Source of the DNA: an uncultured Prevotellaceae bacterium
GTDB taxonomy: Bacteria > Bacteroidota > Bacteroidia > Bacteroidales > Bacteroidaceae
Direction of reading: 5' to 3'
DNA: 40,193 nucleotides
NCBI GenBank assembly: GCA_900321965.1
Contig: ONYA01000023.1
Location: 1-40,193 of the forward strand
Below, piece after piece: positions 1-6,493 of this stretch. How positions within the stretch are numbered: position 1 is the stretch's first letter; each line of letters begins with the position of its first letter. Under the pieces are notes generated by a model, which saw only the letters and a list, made by a program, of their open reading frames with translations, did no database searches and was not told where the DNA came from. Position numbers and translations under genes: made by a program.

Positions 1-190
1 GGCTATAGCCGCTTTAATCTGTTTAATCTGTTGCGCTCGGCTTTGCCGCTTGGCTCGTCCAAGAATCTGTGGTCGTTATAAAACTTGAGAAAGTTGAATA
101 ATTTACCATTTCGCCCGTTTCCTTCATAGCGGTTTTGTTAATTATTATTATAAGATGATTATTATAGTATGATAATTGAAGTATAATAAT
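1..190. other. Gene-free left edge, AT-rich with short repeats
   Basis: No gene is supported here. The first ten bases form a perfect palindrome (GGCTATAGCC). Two adjacent copies of TTTAATCTG follow at 13-30, and then a GC-rich stretch at 32-60 with several GGC/GCC pairs. From about 138 to 190 the sequence is almost pure A/T with many ATTATTAT-like repeats leading into the promoter of the next gene. A 34-codon open frame on the minus strand (about 26-150) has no recognisable product and is not called. Confidence 0.4.
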
Positions 191-198
191 TATCTTTG
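191..198 (+). promoter_or_regulatory. TAnnTTTG promoter box for the ATPase gene
   Basis: TATCTTTG matches the Bacteroidota -7 box and ends 33 bases before the ATG at 232. No TTTG is present 19 bases upstream, where the sequence is AT-rich, so the -33 box is weak. Confidence 0.6.
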
Positions 199-231
199 CC
201 GTGGCAATTGTGAGAGTATATAGATTTAGGT

Positions 232-1356
232 ATGATAAACAATCCGTTTATATTGTATGGCTATGAGTCGCCGAAGTATTTCTGCGACCGGGTGGGGGAG
301 ACCTCGGAGTTGAAGCGCTTGCTCGTTAATGGGAATAATGTGGCGTTGGTGGCGCCTCGTCGTATTGGCAAAACCGGACTGATAGAGAACCTCTTCCACC
401 AGCGCGACATAGAGCGAAAGTACTACACGTTTCTGATTGACATCTATGCAACCAAGAACATTGAGGAGTTGGTGGCAGCGATGGGAGCTTCTATGCTCGC
501 ATCTTTGCGTCCCCGTGGTGTCAAGGTTGCACAGCGCTTTGTCAATTTTCTGACGTCACTACGTACAGGCATCAGTTTCGATGCTGTCGGCAATCCTTCG
601 TGGAATGTTGAGATTGGTGACGTTCGCCAGCCGCGAACAACCCTTGATGAGATCTTCCATTACATCAGCGAGGCCGATAAGCCTTGCATTGTGGCTATCG
701 ACGAGTTCCAGACCGTGAGTAGCTATGCCGGCGGGAATATGGAAGCTATCTTGCGTACTTACGTACAGCATTGCCGGAATGCCCAGTTCATCTTCTCAGG
801 TTCCCAGCGGACCATGATGAGTGAGATGTTTCTCAGTCCCTCGCGTCCGTTTTATCAAAGTACGTCGATGATGAGCATCGGCAGTATTCCCTTAGACAAA
901 TACGTGCCCTTTGCGAAGAATCTTTTCGAAGAGTCTGGTAAGTATGTCTCTGAGGCAGTCGTTGCCAGCGTCTATGAGCGTTTTGAAGGCGTGACGTGGT
1001 ATGTTCAGCGGGTCATGAACGAGTTTTTTTCGCTGACACCTCAGGGTGCAGAGTGTACCGACCAGATGATGGAGACGGCCATCGCCAACATCTTACGTTC
1101 CAATGAGTTTACATATCAGTCGCTCCTATTTCAGTTGCCGCCCAAACAGAAGGAGCTGTTGTTGGCCATCTGCAAGGAGGGCAAAGCCCGTAATGTGACC
1201 TCTTCTGCCTTTGTCCGCAAATACCGTCTGCCTTCCTCGAGCAGCGTACAGTCAGCCATTAAGGGCTTGTTAGAGAAGAATTTCGTTACCTCAGCCCTCG
1301 GCGTCTACGAAGTCTATGACAAGTTCTTTGCCCTGTGGCTGTTGTCGCAGCGGTGA
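232..1356 (+). CDS. AAA-type ATPase (ATPase_2-like) with C-terminal winged-helix region
   Basis: A 374-residue cytoplasmic P-loop ATPase. The Walker A motif APRRIGKT lies at residues 41-48 (K47, T48) and the Walker B motif VAIDEF has D157 and E158. A sensor-like FSGSQ follows near residue 188. Residues from about 295 look like the winged-helix tail common in this family, which includes archaeal-type ATPase_2 and other STAND-like proteins. There is no signal peptide or membrane segment. The gene stands alone, with its own promoter box at 191-198 and no partner downstream. Family members are often found singly in Bacteroidota accessory regions and their substrates are mostly unknown, so no specific role is assigned. 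Length is normal for the family. The ATPase fold is clear and the biological function is not. Confidence 0.85.
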   Translation: MINNPFILYGYESPKYFCDRVGETSELKRLLVNGNNVALVAPRRIGKTGLIENLFHQRDIERKYYTFLIDIYATKNIEELVAAMGASMLASLRPRGVKVAQRFVNFLTSLRTGISFDAVGNPSWNVEIGDVRQPRTTLDEIFHYISEADKPCIVAIDEFQTVSSYAGGNMEAILRTYVQHCRNAQFIFSGSQRTMMSEMFLSPSRPFYQSTSMMSIGSIPLDKYVPFAKNLFEESGKYVSEAVVASVYERFEGVTWYVQRVMNEFFSLTPQGAECTDQMMETAIANILRSNEFTYQSLLFQLPPKQKELLLAICKEGKARNVTSSAFVRKYRLPSSSSVQSAIKGLLEKNFVTSALGVYEVYDKFFALWLLSQR

Positions 1357-1655
1357 TTCCCAATAATCACCACTCATACCCTTCTTCGTAGCGGTCGAAG
1401 GTGATGGGGGCGGTGTAGGTAGAAATCCGGATGATGAGTACGATAATAAGATAGAGTTTTTTAGAAAAAGGGTGTCAGGGTGACAGAACGCCGATGCACA
1501 GGGCGTCTGCACCCTTTTTGGAGGGTGACAAGGGTGACAGGAGGGTGACAGGTGTTGGCGTGCACAGTGCAAAAATGGGTGATAATAGGTGGTTTTAGTA
1601 CCGCCTCATCCGATGGTGATAACAGCGCGAGATGAGGATGTTGCGTTTACGGCTG

Positions 1656-1742
1656 TTGAATTCTCGAGAGAATTTGAGGCTTTGCTTACAGTAAAGCCAA
1701 CGTTTGCTACCGATAAACCTTCAGATTCTCGAGAGAATTCAA
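1656..1742. repeat. Nested inverted repeat of 18 bp with palindromic cores
   Basis: 1656-1673 and 1725-1742 are exact reverse complements. Each includes the 14-bp palindrome ATTCTCGAGAGAAT, so the two cores are also direct copies of each other. They sit symmetrically inside the larger 84-bp inverted repeat. Such a two-site palindromic layout could bind a dimeric protein or form cruciforms. No function is known. Confidence 0.7.
1681..1720 (+). repeat. Dispersed 40-bp repeat, copy 1
   Basis: This stretch aligns without gaps to 24593-24632 with 33 of 40 bases identical. Its landmarks are TTTGCTTAC followed by GTAAAG and a second GTTTGCT...TAAACC unit. It lies between the two nested palindromes. 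Confidence 0.65.
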
Positions 1743-2006
1743 GAGTGAGCCGGCAGAAAACTATCAGCGGAAAGCTGATGAGGAATGACTCTAGTAGTGC
1801 TAAACTATCGGAGCGAAGTGTGCCAAACTCTTAACAAATCCTGTCACCCTCCTGTCACCCTTGTCACCCTCCAAAAAGGGTGCAGACGCCCTGTGCATCG
1901 GCGTTCTGTCACCCTGACACCCTAAAATGCAAAATTTGTAGTGTAATACGTTTGGTATGTATCAGCAGGCTGCGTTCAGACCATTGCCAATAAAGGTAAA
2001 AAAATG

Positions 2007-2048
2007 GGGTGTTTTCGCACACAAAACGGGTGTGTTCGCACACAACGC
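2007..2048 (+). repeat. Two tandem copies of a 21-bp repeat with GTTCGCACACAA-like core
   Basis: 2007-2027 and 2028-2048 share GGGTGT-TTCGCACACAA with a few changes. Each has a TGTG/CACA imperfect palindrome. The tandem pair lies 55-95 bp upstream of the next promoter and could be a protein-binding region for it. Confidence 0.5.
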
Positions 2049-2100
2049 CTTGATTTACGTCAACAGAATGGGCTTTTTTCGAGGATTTTGCGAAGAATTC

Positions 2101-2131
2101 ATTGTCAGTCCGGAAAATCGCCGTACCTTTG
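2101..2131 (+). promoter_or_regulatory. Promoter of small-RNA candidate 1
   Basis: The -7 box TACCTTTG lies at 2124-2131, with ATTG at 2101-2104 giving a 19-base spacer, as in Bacteroidota promoters. Nothing codes downstream on this strand before the terminator at 2322-2361. Confidence 0.6.
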
Positions 2132-2255
2132 CATCGTCAAAAGGAAATAAGACACATCTTCAATAGAAATAAGTATTAGTAATAAGGTTAAAGATTGACT
2201 TCATAGGTTTTAGTTATTAATAAGGTAAAGTAAAAAAGTTGTTAGTAAGGATAAT

Positions 2256-2288
2256 GTGATCCACGTCGTGAGACGGCCATCACTTTTT
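2256..2288 (+). terminator. Internal terminator-like hairpin of small-RNA candidate 1
   Basis: GTGAT at 2256-2260 pairs with ATCAC at 2279-2283. Inside it CGTC pairs with GACG around a GTGA tetraloop, and five T's follow at 2284-2288. Confidence 0.4.
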
Positions 2289-2321
2289 CATAAGTAAGGT
2301 TTTTAGTTATTTAATATTGTG

Positions 2322-2361
2322 AATGCGGTTCGCAGACAGAGGTCTGGGAGCCGCATTTTTT
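2322..2361 (+). terminator. Rho-independent terminator of small-RNA candidate 1
   Basis: 2322-2337 pairs with 2342-2357 (AATGCGG with CCGCATT at the base, CAGAC with GTCTG at the top, one mismatch), followed by a T run ending at 2361. The T run overlaps the stop codon of the convergent MATE gene. Confidence 0.8.
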
Positions 2362-3730
2362 ATGCCTTCAGCCATCGGCTACGGAAGAGGCGTGCGAGGA
2401 AGATGGCGCCACGGAAGGTCAGTTCGATGGCCATGGCCGTCCAGACGCCGCGCAGACCGTAGCGTGGAGCGAGGAAGGCGGCGAGCGTCAGACGGACGCC
2501 CCACATCGAGGTGAGGCTCATGATGGCCGGGCGCAGCGTGTCGGCAGCACCGATGAAGATGCCGTTGCAGACGATGGAGGCGGCGAACATCGGTTCGGCC
2601 CACGCCTCGATGCGCAGGGCGTTGGTGCCCTGGGCGATGATGTCATCGACGGGCGACATCAGCGCCATCAGTTCCGGAGCAAAGATCCACATCAACACAC
2701 CCATAGCCGTCATGACGCCGATGCCGAGGGCTACGGACAGGTTGGCGAACGAGCGCGTCAGCAGGCGTTGTCCGGCACCGACGCTCTGTCCGACGAGCGT
2801 CGTGGCCGCCTCGGCGATGCCGTAGCCCGGCATGAAGCAGAGGCTCTCGACGGTGATGGCCAGTGAGTTGGCGGCTATGGCGACGGTGCCCAGCGGTGCT
2901 ACGATGATGGTGCTGACAATCTGTGCGCCGCCCATCAGCAGGTGTTGCAGGCCCATGGGGGCGCCGATCTTGAAGGCGGTTTTGACGACGTCAGGTTGAA
3001 TAGAGGAGAGAGGAGAGAGGAGAGAGGAGAGAGAAATGTGAAGCGGCGACCTGACGAGCAGGAACCAGAGCATGAGGATGGCGGTAATCAGCTCGGCCAG
3101 CCCCGTGCCGAGGGCGGCGCCTATGACGCCGAGCTCCATTATATATATAAATAGGTAGTTAAAGACGACGTCCATGACACACATCCCGATATTGAGCATC
3201 GACGGCACCTTCATGTTGCCCGAACTCTTCAGCATCGAACCCGCCAGACCCGACATCTGGAAGAACAGACCGCAGATGCCGATGAGCAGGAAGTACATCG
3301 AGGCGTCGCCGGCAATGTCGGGCGAGCCGCCCAGCCAGTAGGGTAGGCGGGTGTGTACGGCGACGGCGGCCGTCATCAGCATCAGACTCCACAACAGGCA
3401 GCAGACGAGTGCCTGCCGCAACACGAGGCGGGCAGCCTCGAAGTCGTTGGCGCCGATGAAGTGGGCCACCTGTACCGAGAAGCCCATGTTGGCCGCCGAG
3501 GCCAGTCCGCCCATGAGCCAGGTGGTGCTCTCGACGAGTCCGATGGCCGCCGTGGCCCGCTCGCCGAGATGTCCCACCATCGCGGCGTCGATGAAGAACA
3601 TCACCGTTGCCGAAATCTGTGCCAGGATGCTGGGCACGCTCAGGCTGACGATGAGCCTGAGCTTCTCGGGCTGCGTCATGGTGCGGCCTTCGCGGATGTA
3701 TGCCAGTAGCTGTTCGCTGTTTCTTGCCAT
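2360..3730 (-). CDS. MATE family multidrug/cation antiporter
   Basis: A 456-residue inner-membrane efflux pump of the MATE (NorM-like) family, which uses Na+ or H+ gradients to export drugs or metabolites. About twelve hydrophobic segments in two halves are visible, with typical family features such as FFIDAAMVGHLG in the first transmembrane region and IGAPMGLQHL at the start of the second half. I chose the ATG at 3730 (MARNSEQLL) over an in-frame TTG nine codons upstream, because the TTG lies inside the promoter box at 3755-3762. Residues about 233-242, in the loop joining the halves, are encoded by four copies of a 7-base repeat, giving a serine/leucine-rich segment. A change in copy number would shift the frame. 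The stop codon overlaps the T run of the convergent small-RNA terminator. It is divergent from the SusCD operon. Confidence 0.9.
   Translation of the reverse strand: MARNSEQLLAYIREGRTMTQPEKLRLIVSLSVPSILAQISATVMFFIDAAMVGHLGERATAAIGLVESTTWLMGGLASAANMGFSVQVAHFIGANDFEAARLVLRQALVCCLLWSLMLMTAAVAVHTRLPYWLGGSPDIAGDASMYFLLIGICGLFFQMSGLAGSMLKSSGNMKVPSMLNIGMCVMDVVFNYLFIYIMELGVIGAALGTGLAELITAILMLWFLLVRSPLHISLSSLLSPLSSIQPDVVKTAFKIGAPMGLQHLLMGGAQIVSTIIVAPLGTVAIAANSLAITVESLCFMPGYGIAEAATTLVGQSVGAGQRLLTRSFANLSVALGIGVMTAMGVLMWIFAPELMALMSPVDDIIAQGTNALRIEAWAEPMFAASIVCNGIFIGAADTLRPAIMSLTSMWGVRLTLAAFLAPRYGLRGVWTAMAIELTFRGAIFLARLFRSRWLKA
3005..3032 (-). repeat. Heptanucleotide repeat (4 copies) inside the MATE gene
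   Basis: On the plus strand GGAGAGA repeats four times exactly (3005-3011, 3012-3018, 3019-3025, 3026-3032), with partial matches at either side. On the coding strand it is TCTCTCC. Seven is not a multiple of three, so gain or loss of one copy breaks the reading frame. Confidence 0.85.
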
Positions 3731-3754
3731 ATAATACCTTATTCTAACGGCTTG

Positions 3755-3784
3755 CAAAGATAATATATTTTCTCATGATACAAA
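3755..3784 (-). promoter_or_regulatory. MATE gene promoter
   Basis: Read on the minus strand, TATCTTTG lies at 3762-3755 and TTTG at 3784-3781, with an 18-base spacer. The expected start of transcription is about 18 bases before the ATG at 3730. The TTTG box overlaps the outermost half-site of the operator array at 3780-3846. Confidence 0.75.
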
Positions 3785-3846
3785 AAGAAAAACCCATGAA
3801 ACATTTATATAATAGGTAAAAACAAAAAGAAAACCCTTACGGACGT
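3780..3846 (+). promoter_or_regulatory. Operator array (four half-sites, 21-bp period) upstream of the SusCD operon
   Basis: ACA-type half-sites begin at 3780, 3801, 3822 and 3843, exactly 21 bp apart. The two 21-bp units starting at 3780 and 3822 are nearly the same for their first 12 bases (ACAAAAAGAAAA). The 3822/3843 pair lies 54 bp upstream of the -7 box at 3876, the same spacing as at four other promoters of this locus (within one base). Direct repeats two helical turns apart suit an AraC-type output domain such as that of the HTCS encoded at 20610. The fourth half-site (GGACG) is the weakest. Assignment to the HTCS is inference. Confidence 0.6.
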
Positions 3847-3875
3847 GTGGAAATGCGCGTTGGTTAAATTATATA

Positions 3876-3883
3876 TAATTTTG
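3876..3883 (+). promoter_or_regulatory. Promoter of the FAS1/SusCD operon
   Basis: TAATTTTG lies 54 bases before the ATG at 3938. No TTTG lies 19 bases upstream, as expected for a promoter that needs an activator. Confidence 0.6.
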
Positions 3884-3937
3884 CAACCGAAAATGAAATT
3901 TATAATTTTTTTCAAATAACTAAAACTCACATTAAGT

Positions 3938-6487
3938 ATGAAAACCGAAAGACGATTCTGGAAACGTGGCCGGCATTGGATGCTGGCTGCGGGAGTGCTG
4001 TTGGCAGGTTGTGGTGCTTTCTCGTCGTGTGAAGAATACGACTTGGATGAGCGTACTCCCGATGGCTGGGGGTCGAGCATCTACAGTTGGCTCGACGAGC
4101 AGGGCAACTACACCAACACGGTGCGCATGATCAATGACCTTGGCTACCGTGAAGTGTTGGCCAAGACGGGTTCGAAGACGCTGTTTGTGGCCGATGACGC
4201 CGCTTACGACAGGTTCTTCTCTAACAACAGCTGGGGCGTACGCAACTACAGCCAGCTTACCACTTCGCAGAAGAAGCTGCTGCTCTTCGGCAGTATGATG
4301 GACAACTCGATGCAGCTCAACTCCCTGCCCAGTGTGCAGGGTAACCCGCCCCAGGAGGGTAAGAGTATGCGTCGCTTCGCTTCGACGTCGGAGTTCGACT
4401 CCGTGGCCATCATCCGCCCCGAGCAGATGCCGGCCAGCAAATACTGGGACCGCCTGCGTAATGCCGGCCGCCCCATTGTCTGTATGACGGACTACACTAA
4501 GGTGACACTCCTGCAGTTTATTGAGAAGTGGCTCACCAACAACCGCATCACGAATGACGACTACAACTTCCTGTTCAACAACCGTACCAACCGCCAGGCC
4601 GGTGATGCCAGCATCAACGGCGTGCAGGTGGCCGAGCCGAACATCAAGTGCTCTAACGGTTTCATACACCGTATGGCCGAGGTCGTCACGCCGCTGCCCA
4701 ATATGGCCGAGGTCATCAAGGGTAAGAGCGTTGCCAGCAGCTACAACTCGCTGCTCGAGCGCTTCTGTGCTCCCTATCCCGACATGACCCCCAACAGCAA
4801 CGGTTCGATGACCATGCAGTACAACTACCTGTACACTGACAACCAGACAGACACCGTCTACCAGAAGCGCTTCTTCTCGATGAAGACCCAGAACGGCGCT
4901 GCGCTGAACAAGTCGCCAGACAACGGTCCTGTGTCCATGCTGAAGTACGACCCTGAGTGGAACTCCTATTATGCGGGTGACGCCGGAGTAGGCAACACGG
5001 GTGTGCAGCGCGACATGGGCGTGATGATGGTGCCCAGCAACGCCGCTATGGACGCCTACTGGCAGAACGGCGCCGGCAGCATCCTCCGCGAGCAGTACCA
5101 TACGTGGGACAAGGTGCCCGACGACGTGATTGCCGAGTTGATTAACAACAACATGCTGAGCTCGTTCCTCATCTCCGTGCCCTCGAAGTTTGCCAGCATC
5201 CTCAACGATGCCAACGACCCGATGGGTGTCGACCGTGCCGACATCGACTCCGTATGGCTCGGTTGTAACGGTGCCGTCTATCTTACCAACAAGGTCTATT
5301 CTCCCACCTCGTTCGTCAGCGTGCTCTATCCTGCCCTGACCAACGAGGCTATGAAGATTCTCTACTGGGCCGCTCAGAAGTGTCGTTACAATGTGTACCT
5401 GAACTCACTGAACGCCCGCTACAGCCTCTTCATCCCCACGAACAAAGCCCTGCTGGAGTATGTCGACCCCGTCTCCTACGGTATGGGTACTACCCAGCTC
5501 TTCCGCTTCCACTGGGATCCGTCGAAGGTTGCACAGCCCGACCGTACGCCTGACGACCGCGTGTGGGCCAGCGTGTGGAACTACGACCCCGCTACGGGCG
5601 AGGTTGGCGACTCTGTCCGTAAGGCCAGCTTCGACGAGATTAAGAACCGTCTGAAGGACATCCTCGACACCCACATCGTCATCGGCGACGTGGAGGACGG
5701 CAAGGAGTACTACCAGACGAAGGGCGGCACCTTCCTGCATATCAGCCGTGAGGGTGGCAACATCTCCGTAGAGGGCAGCTACCAGACGGATAACGACACG
5801 CCGCTGACGGTCACGAAGGTCTATGACCAGACCGTCGAGGGTAACGGTAAGGCTTACATCCTTGACGAGCAGCCTATCATGACTACTCGCAAGAGCGTCT
5901 TCGAGGTGCTGTTGCAGTACGACGACTTCCGTGTGTTCCGCGAGATGCTGGAGAGCAGCGGCCTGCTGGAACGTCTGCACGACGACCAGTTCGCTACGCC
6001 TTACGATAACATCTCTGCCTTCAATACCTATCACTATACCGTGTACGTGCCTACTAATGAGAGCATCGAGGCGCTCATCAACTCAGGCAAGCTGCCTACC
6101 TGGGAACAGGTGGAGGCTGAGAAAGAGGCCGGCGAGACCGAGAAGTCAGAGGCCGACGCCCAGCTCATCCTGAACTTCCTGAGATACCATATCCAGGACA
6201 ACTCCCTGGTTATTGGCGGCGGTACCGATGACGATGATCACGAGACGGCCCTGATCGACGCGGAGACCCATCGTTTCCATCAGCTCCATTCTAAGCTTAC
6301 CGCTACCGGCCTGACCGTCCGCGACAATACCGGCAGCGAGGCTCACGTGATGACCGACTCCGGTCTCTACAACCTGATGGCCCGTGAGTATCAGTACATG
6401 GGCACATCAGCTATCAATGCAAGAATGCTTCAGACAACCTCTTCGGCTGTCATCCACCTGATTGACAAACCGTTAATGTATAAGTGA
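3938..6487 (+). CDS. Surface lipoprotein with about four fasciclin (FAS1) domains
   Basis: An 849-residue exported lipoprotein. A basic N-terminus and hydrophobic stretch end in the lipobox LAGC (C25), and a second SSC (C31) is followed by the acidic EEYDLDE. Acidic residues after the cysteine are typical of Bacteroidota surface-exposed lipoproteins. Four FAS1-like units are suggested by recurring endings of the form NG-h-IH: about residues 45-245 (NGFIHRMAEV), 270-455 (NGAVYLTNKVY), 460-645 (GKAYILDEQP) and 652-849 (SAVIHLIDKP). FAS1 domains are adhesion or protein-binding modules in other organisms, and their role in glycan loci is not established. This is the first gene of a seven-gene operon, six bases upstream of SusC. 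It likely sits on the outer membrane with the SusC/SusD complexes and helps hold glycan or assemble the complex. Confidence 0.82.
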   Translation: MKTERRFWKRGRHWMLAAGVLLAGCGAFSSCEEYDLDERTPDGWGSSIYSWLDEQGNYTNTVRMINDLGYREVLAKTGSKTLFVADDAAYDRFFSNNSWGVRNYSQLTTSQKKLLLFGSMMDNSMQLNSLPSVQGNPPQEGKSMRRFASTSEFDSVAIIRPEQMPASKYWDRLRNAGRPIVCMTDYTKVTLLQFIEKWLTNNRITNDDYNFLFNNRTNRQAGDASINGVQVAEPNIKCSNGFIHRMAEVVTPLPNMAEVIKGKSVASSYNSLLERFCAPYPDMTPNSNGSMTMQYNYLYTDNQTDTVYQKRFFSMKTQNGAALNKSPDNGPVSMLKYDPEWNSYYAGDAGVGNTGVQRDMGVMMVPSNAAMDAYWQNGAGSILREQYHTWDKVPDDVIAELINNNMLSSFLISVPSKFASILNDANDPMGVDRADIDSVWLGCNGAVYLTNKVYSPTSFVSVLYPALTNEAMKILYWAAQKCRYNVYLNSLNARYSLFIPTNKALLEYVDPVSYGMGTTQLFRFHWDPSKVAQPDRTPDDRVWASVWNYDPATGEVGDSVRKASFDEIKNRLKDILDTHIVIGDVEDGKEYYQTKGGTFLHISREGGNISVEGSYQTDNDTPLTVTKVYDQTVEGNGKAYILDEQPIMTTRKSVFEVLLQYDDFRVFREMLESSGLLERLHDDQFATPYDNISAFNTYHYTVYVPTNESIEALINSGKLPTWEQVEAEKEAGETEKSEADAQLILNFLRYHIQDNSLVIGGGTDDDDHETALIDAETHRFHQLHSKLTATGLTVRDNTGSEAHVMTDSGLYNLMAREYQYMGTSAINARMLQTTSSAVIHLIDKPLMYK

Positions 6488-6493
6488 TAAGCT

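Larger units (their letters stand above)
1469..1923. repeat. 455-bp element bounded by perfect 84-bp inverted repeats
   Basis: The left arm at 1469-1552 and the right arm at 1840-1923 are exact reverse complements over 84 bases, around a 287-bp centre. Each arm contains closely spaced GGGTGACA-type repeats near its inner end. AAAA occurs just outside both ends (1465-1468 and 1924-1927), which could be a 4-bp target duplication but lies in low-complexity sequence. The centre codes for nothing recognisable and has no transposase. Possible readings are a non-autonomous transposon (MITE-like), an invertible segment, or a folded RNA. No promoter box is visible in the centre on either strand. Confidence 0.8.
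1357..2100. other. Gene-free accessory stretch dominated by repeats
   Basis: About 740 bases with no convincing gene. It holds a large inverted-repeat element (1469-1923), a nested palindromic pair, one copy of a dispersed 40-bp repeat and a short tandem repeat (2007-2048). Just before the element, the minus strand reads open from about 1469 to 1363. That frame ends in a sensible-looking tail (APITFDRYEEGYEW, then stop), and could be the last codons of a gene cut off by the element. This is only a suspicion. Small plus-strand open frames at 1589-1834 and 1957-2166 run through the repeats and the promoter and are not called. Confidence 0.5.
2138..2361 (+). ncRNA. Small-RNA candidate 1 (about 220 nt)
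   Basis: A promoter at 2101-2131 and a strong terminator at 2322-2361 bound about 220 bases with no usable reading frame. The 5' end could form a small AAGA/TCTT hairpin. The middle is A/T-rich with repeated TTAGTTA and TAAGGT words. A hairpin with a GTGA loop and five T's at 2256-2288 could be an earlier terminator, so a shorter form of about 150 nt is possible. The last bases reach the stop codon of the convergent MATE gene, so read-through would make antisense RNA to it. I do not recognise an Rfam family. The start is estimated from the promoter box. Confidence 0.5.

Noticed and set aside
1363-1469. Minus-strand frame ending APITFDRYEEGYEW, possibly the tail of a truncated gene
   Set aside because: Only about 35 codons, no start and no recognisable family; kept as a suspicion in the description of the region, not as a gene.
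1469-1552. Possible CRISPR array from the repeated GGGTGACA words
   Set aside because: The words are adjacent without unique spacers and no cas gene is present.
1589-1834. 81-codon open frame inside the inverted-repeat element
   Set aside because: The sequence is explained by palindromes and dispersed repeats; no domain or upstream promoter is visible.
1957-2166. 69-codon open frame with a GVFAHK repeat
   Set aside because: The protein repeat is the translation of a 21-bp tandem DNA repeat, and the frame continues through the small-RNA promoter.
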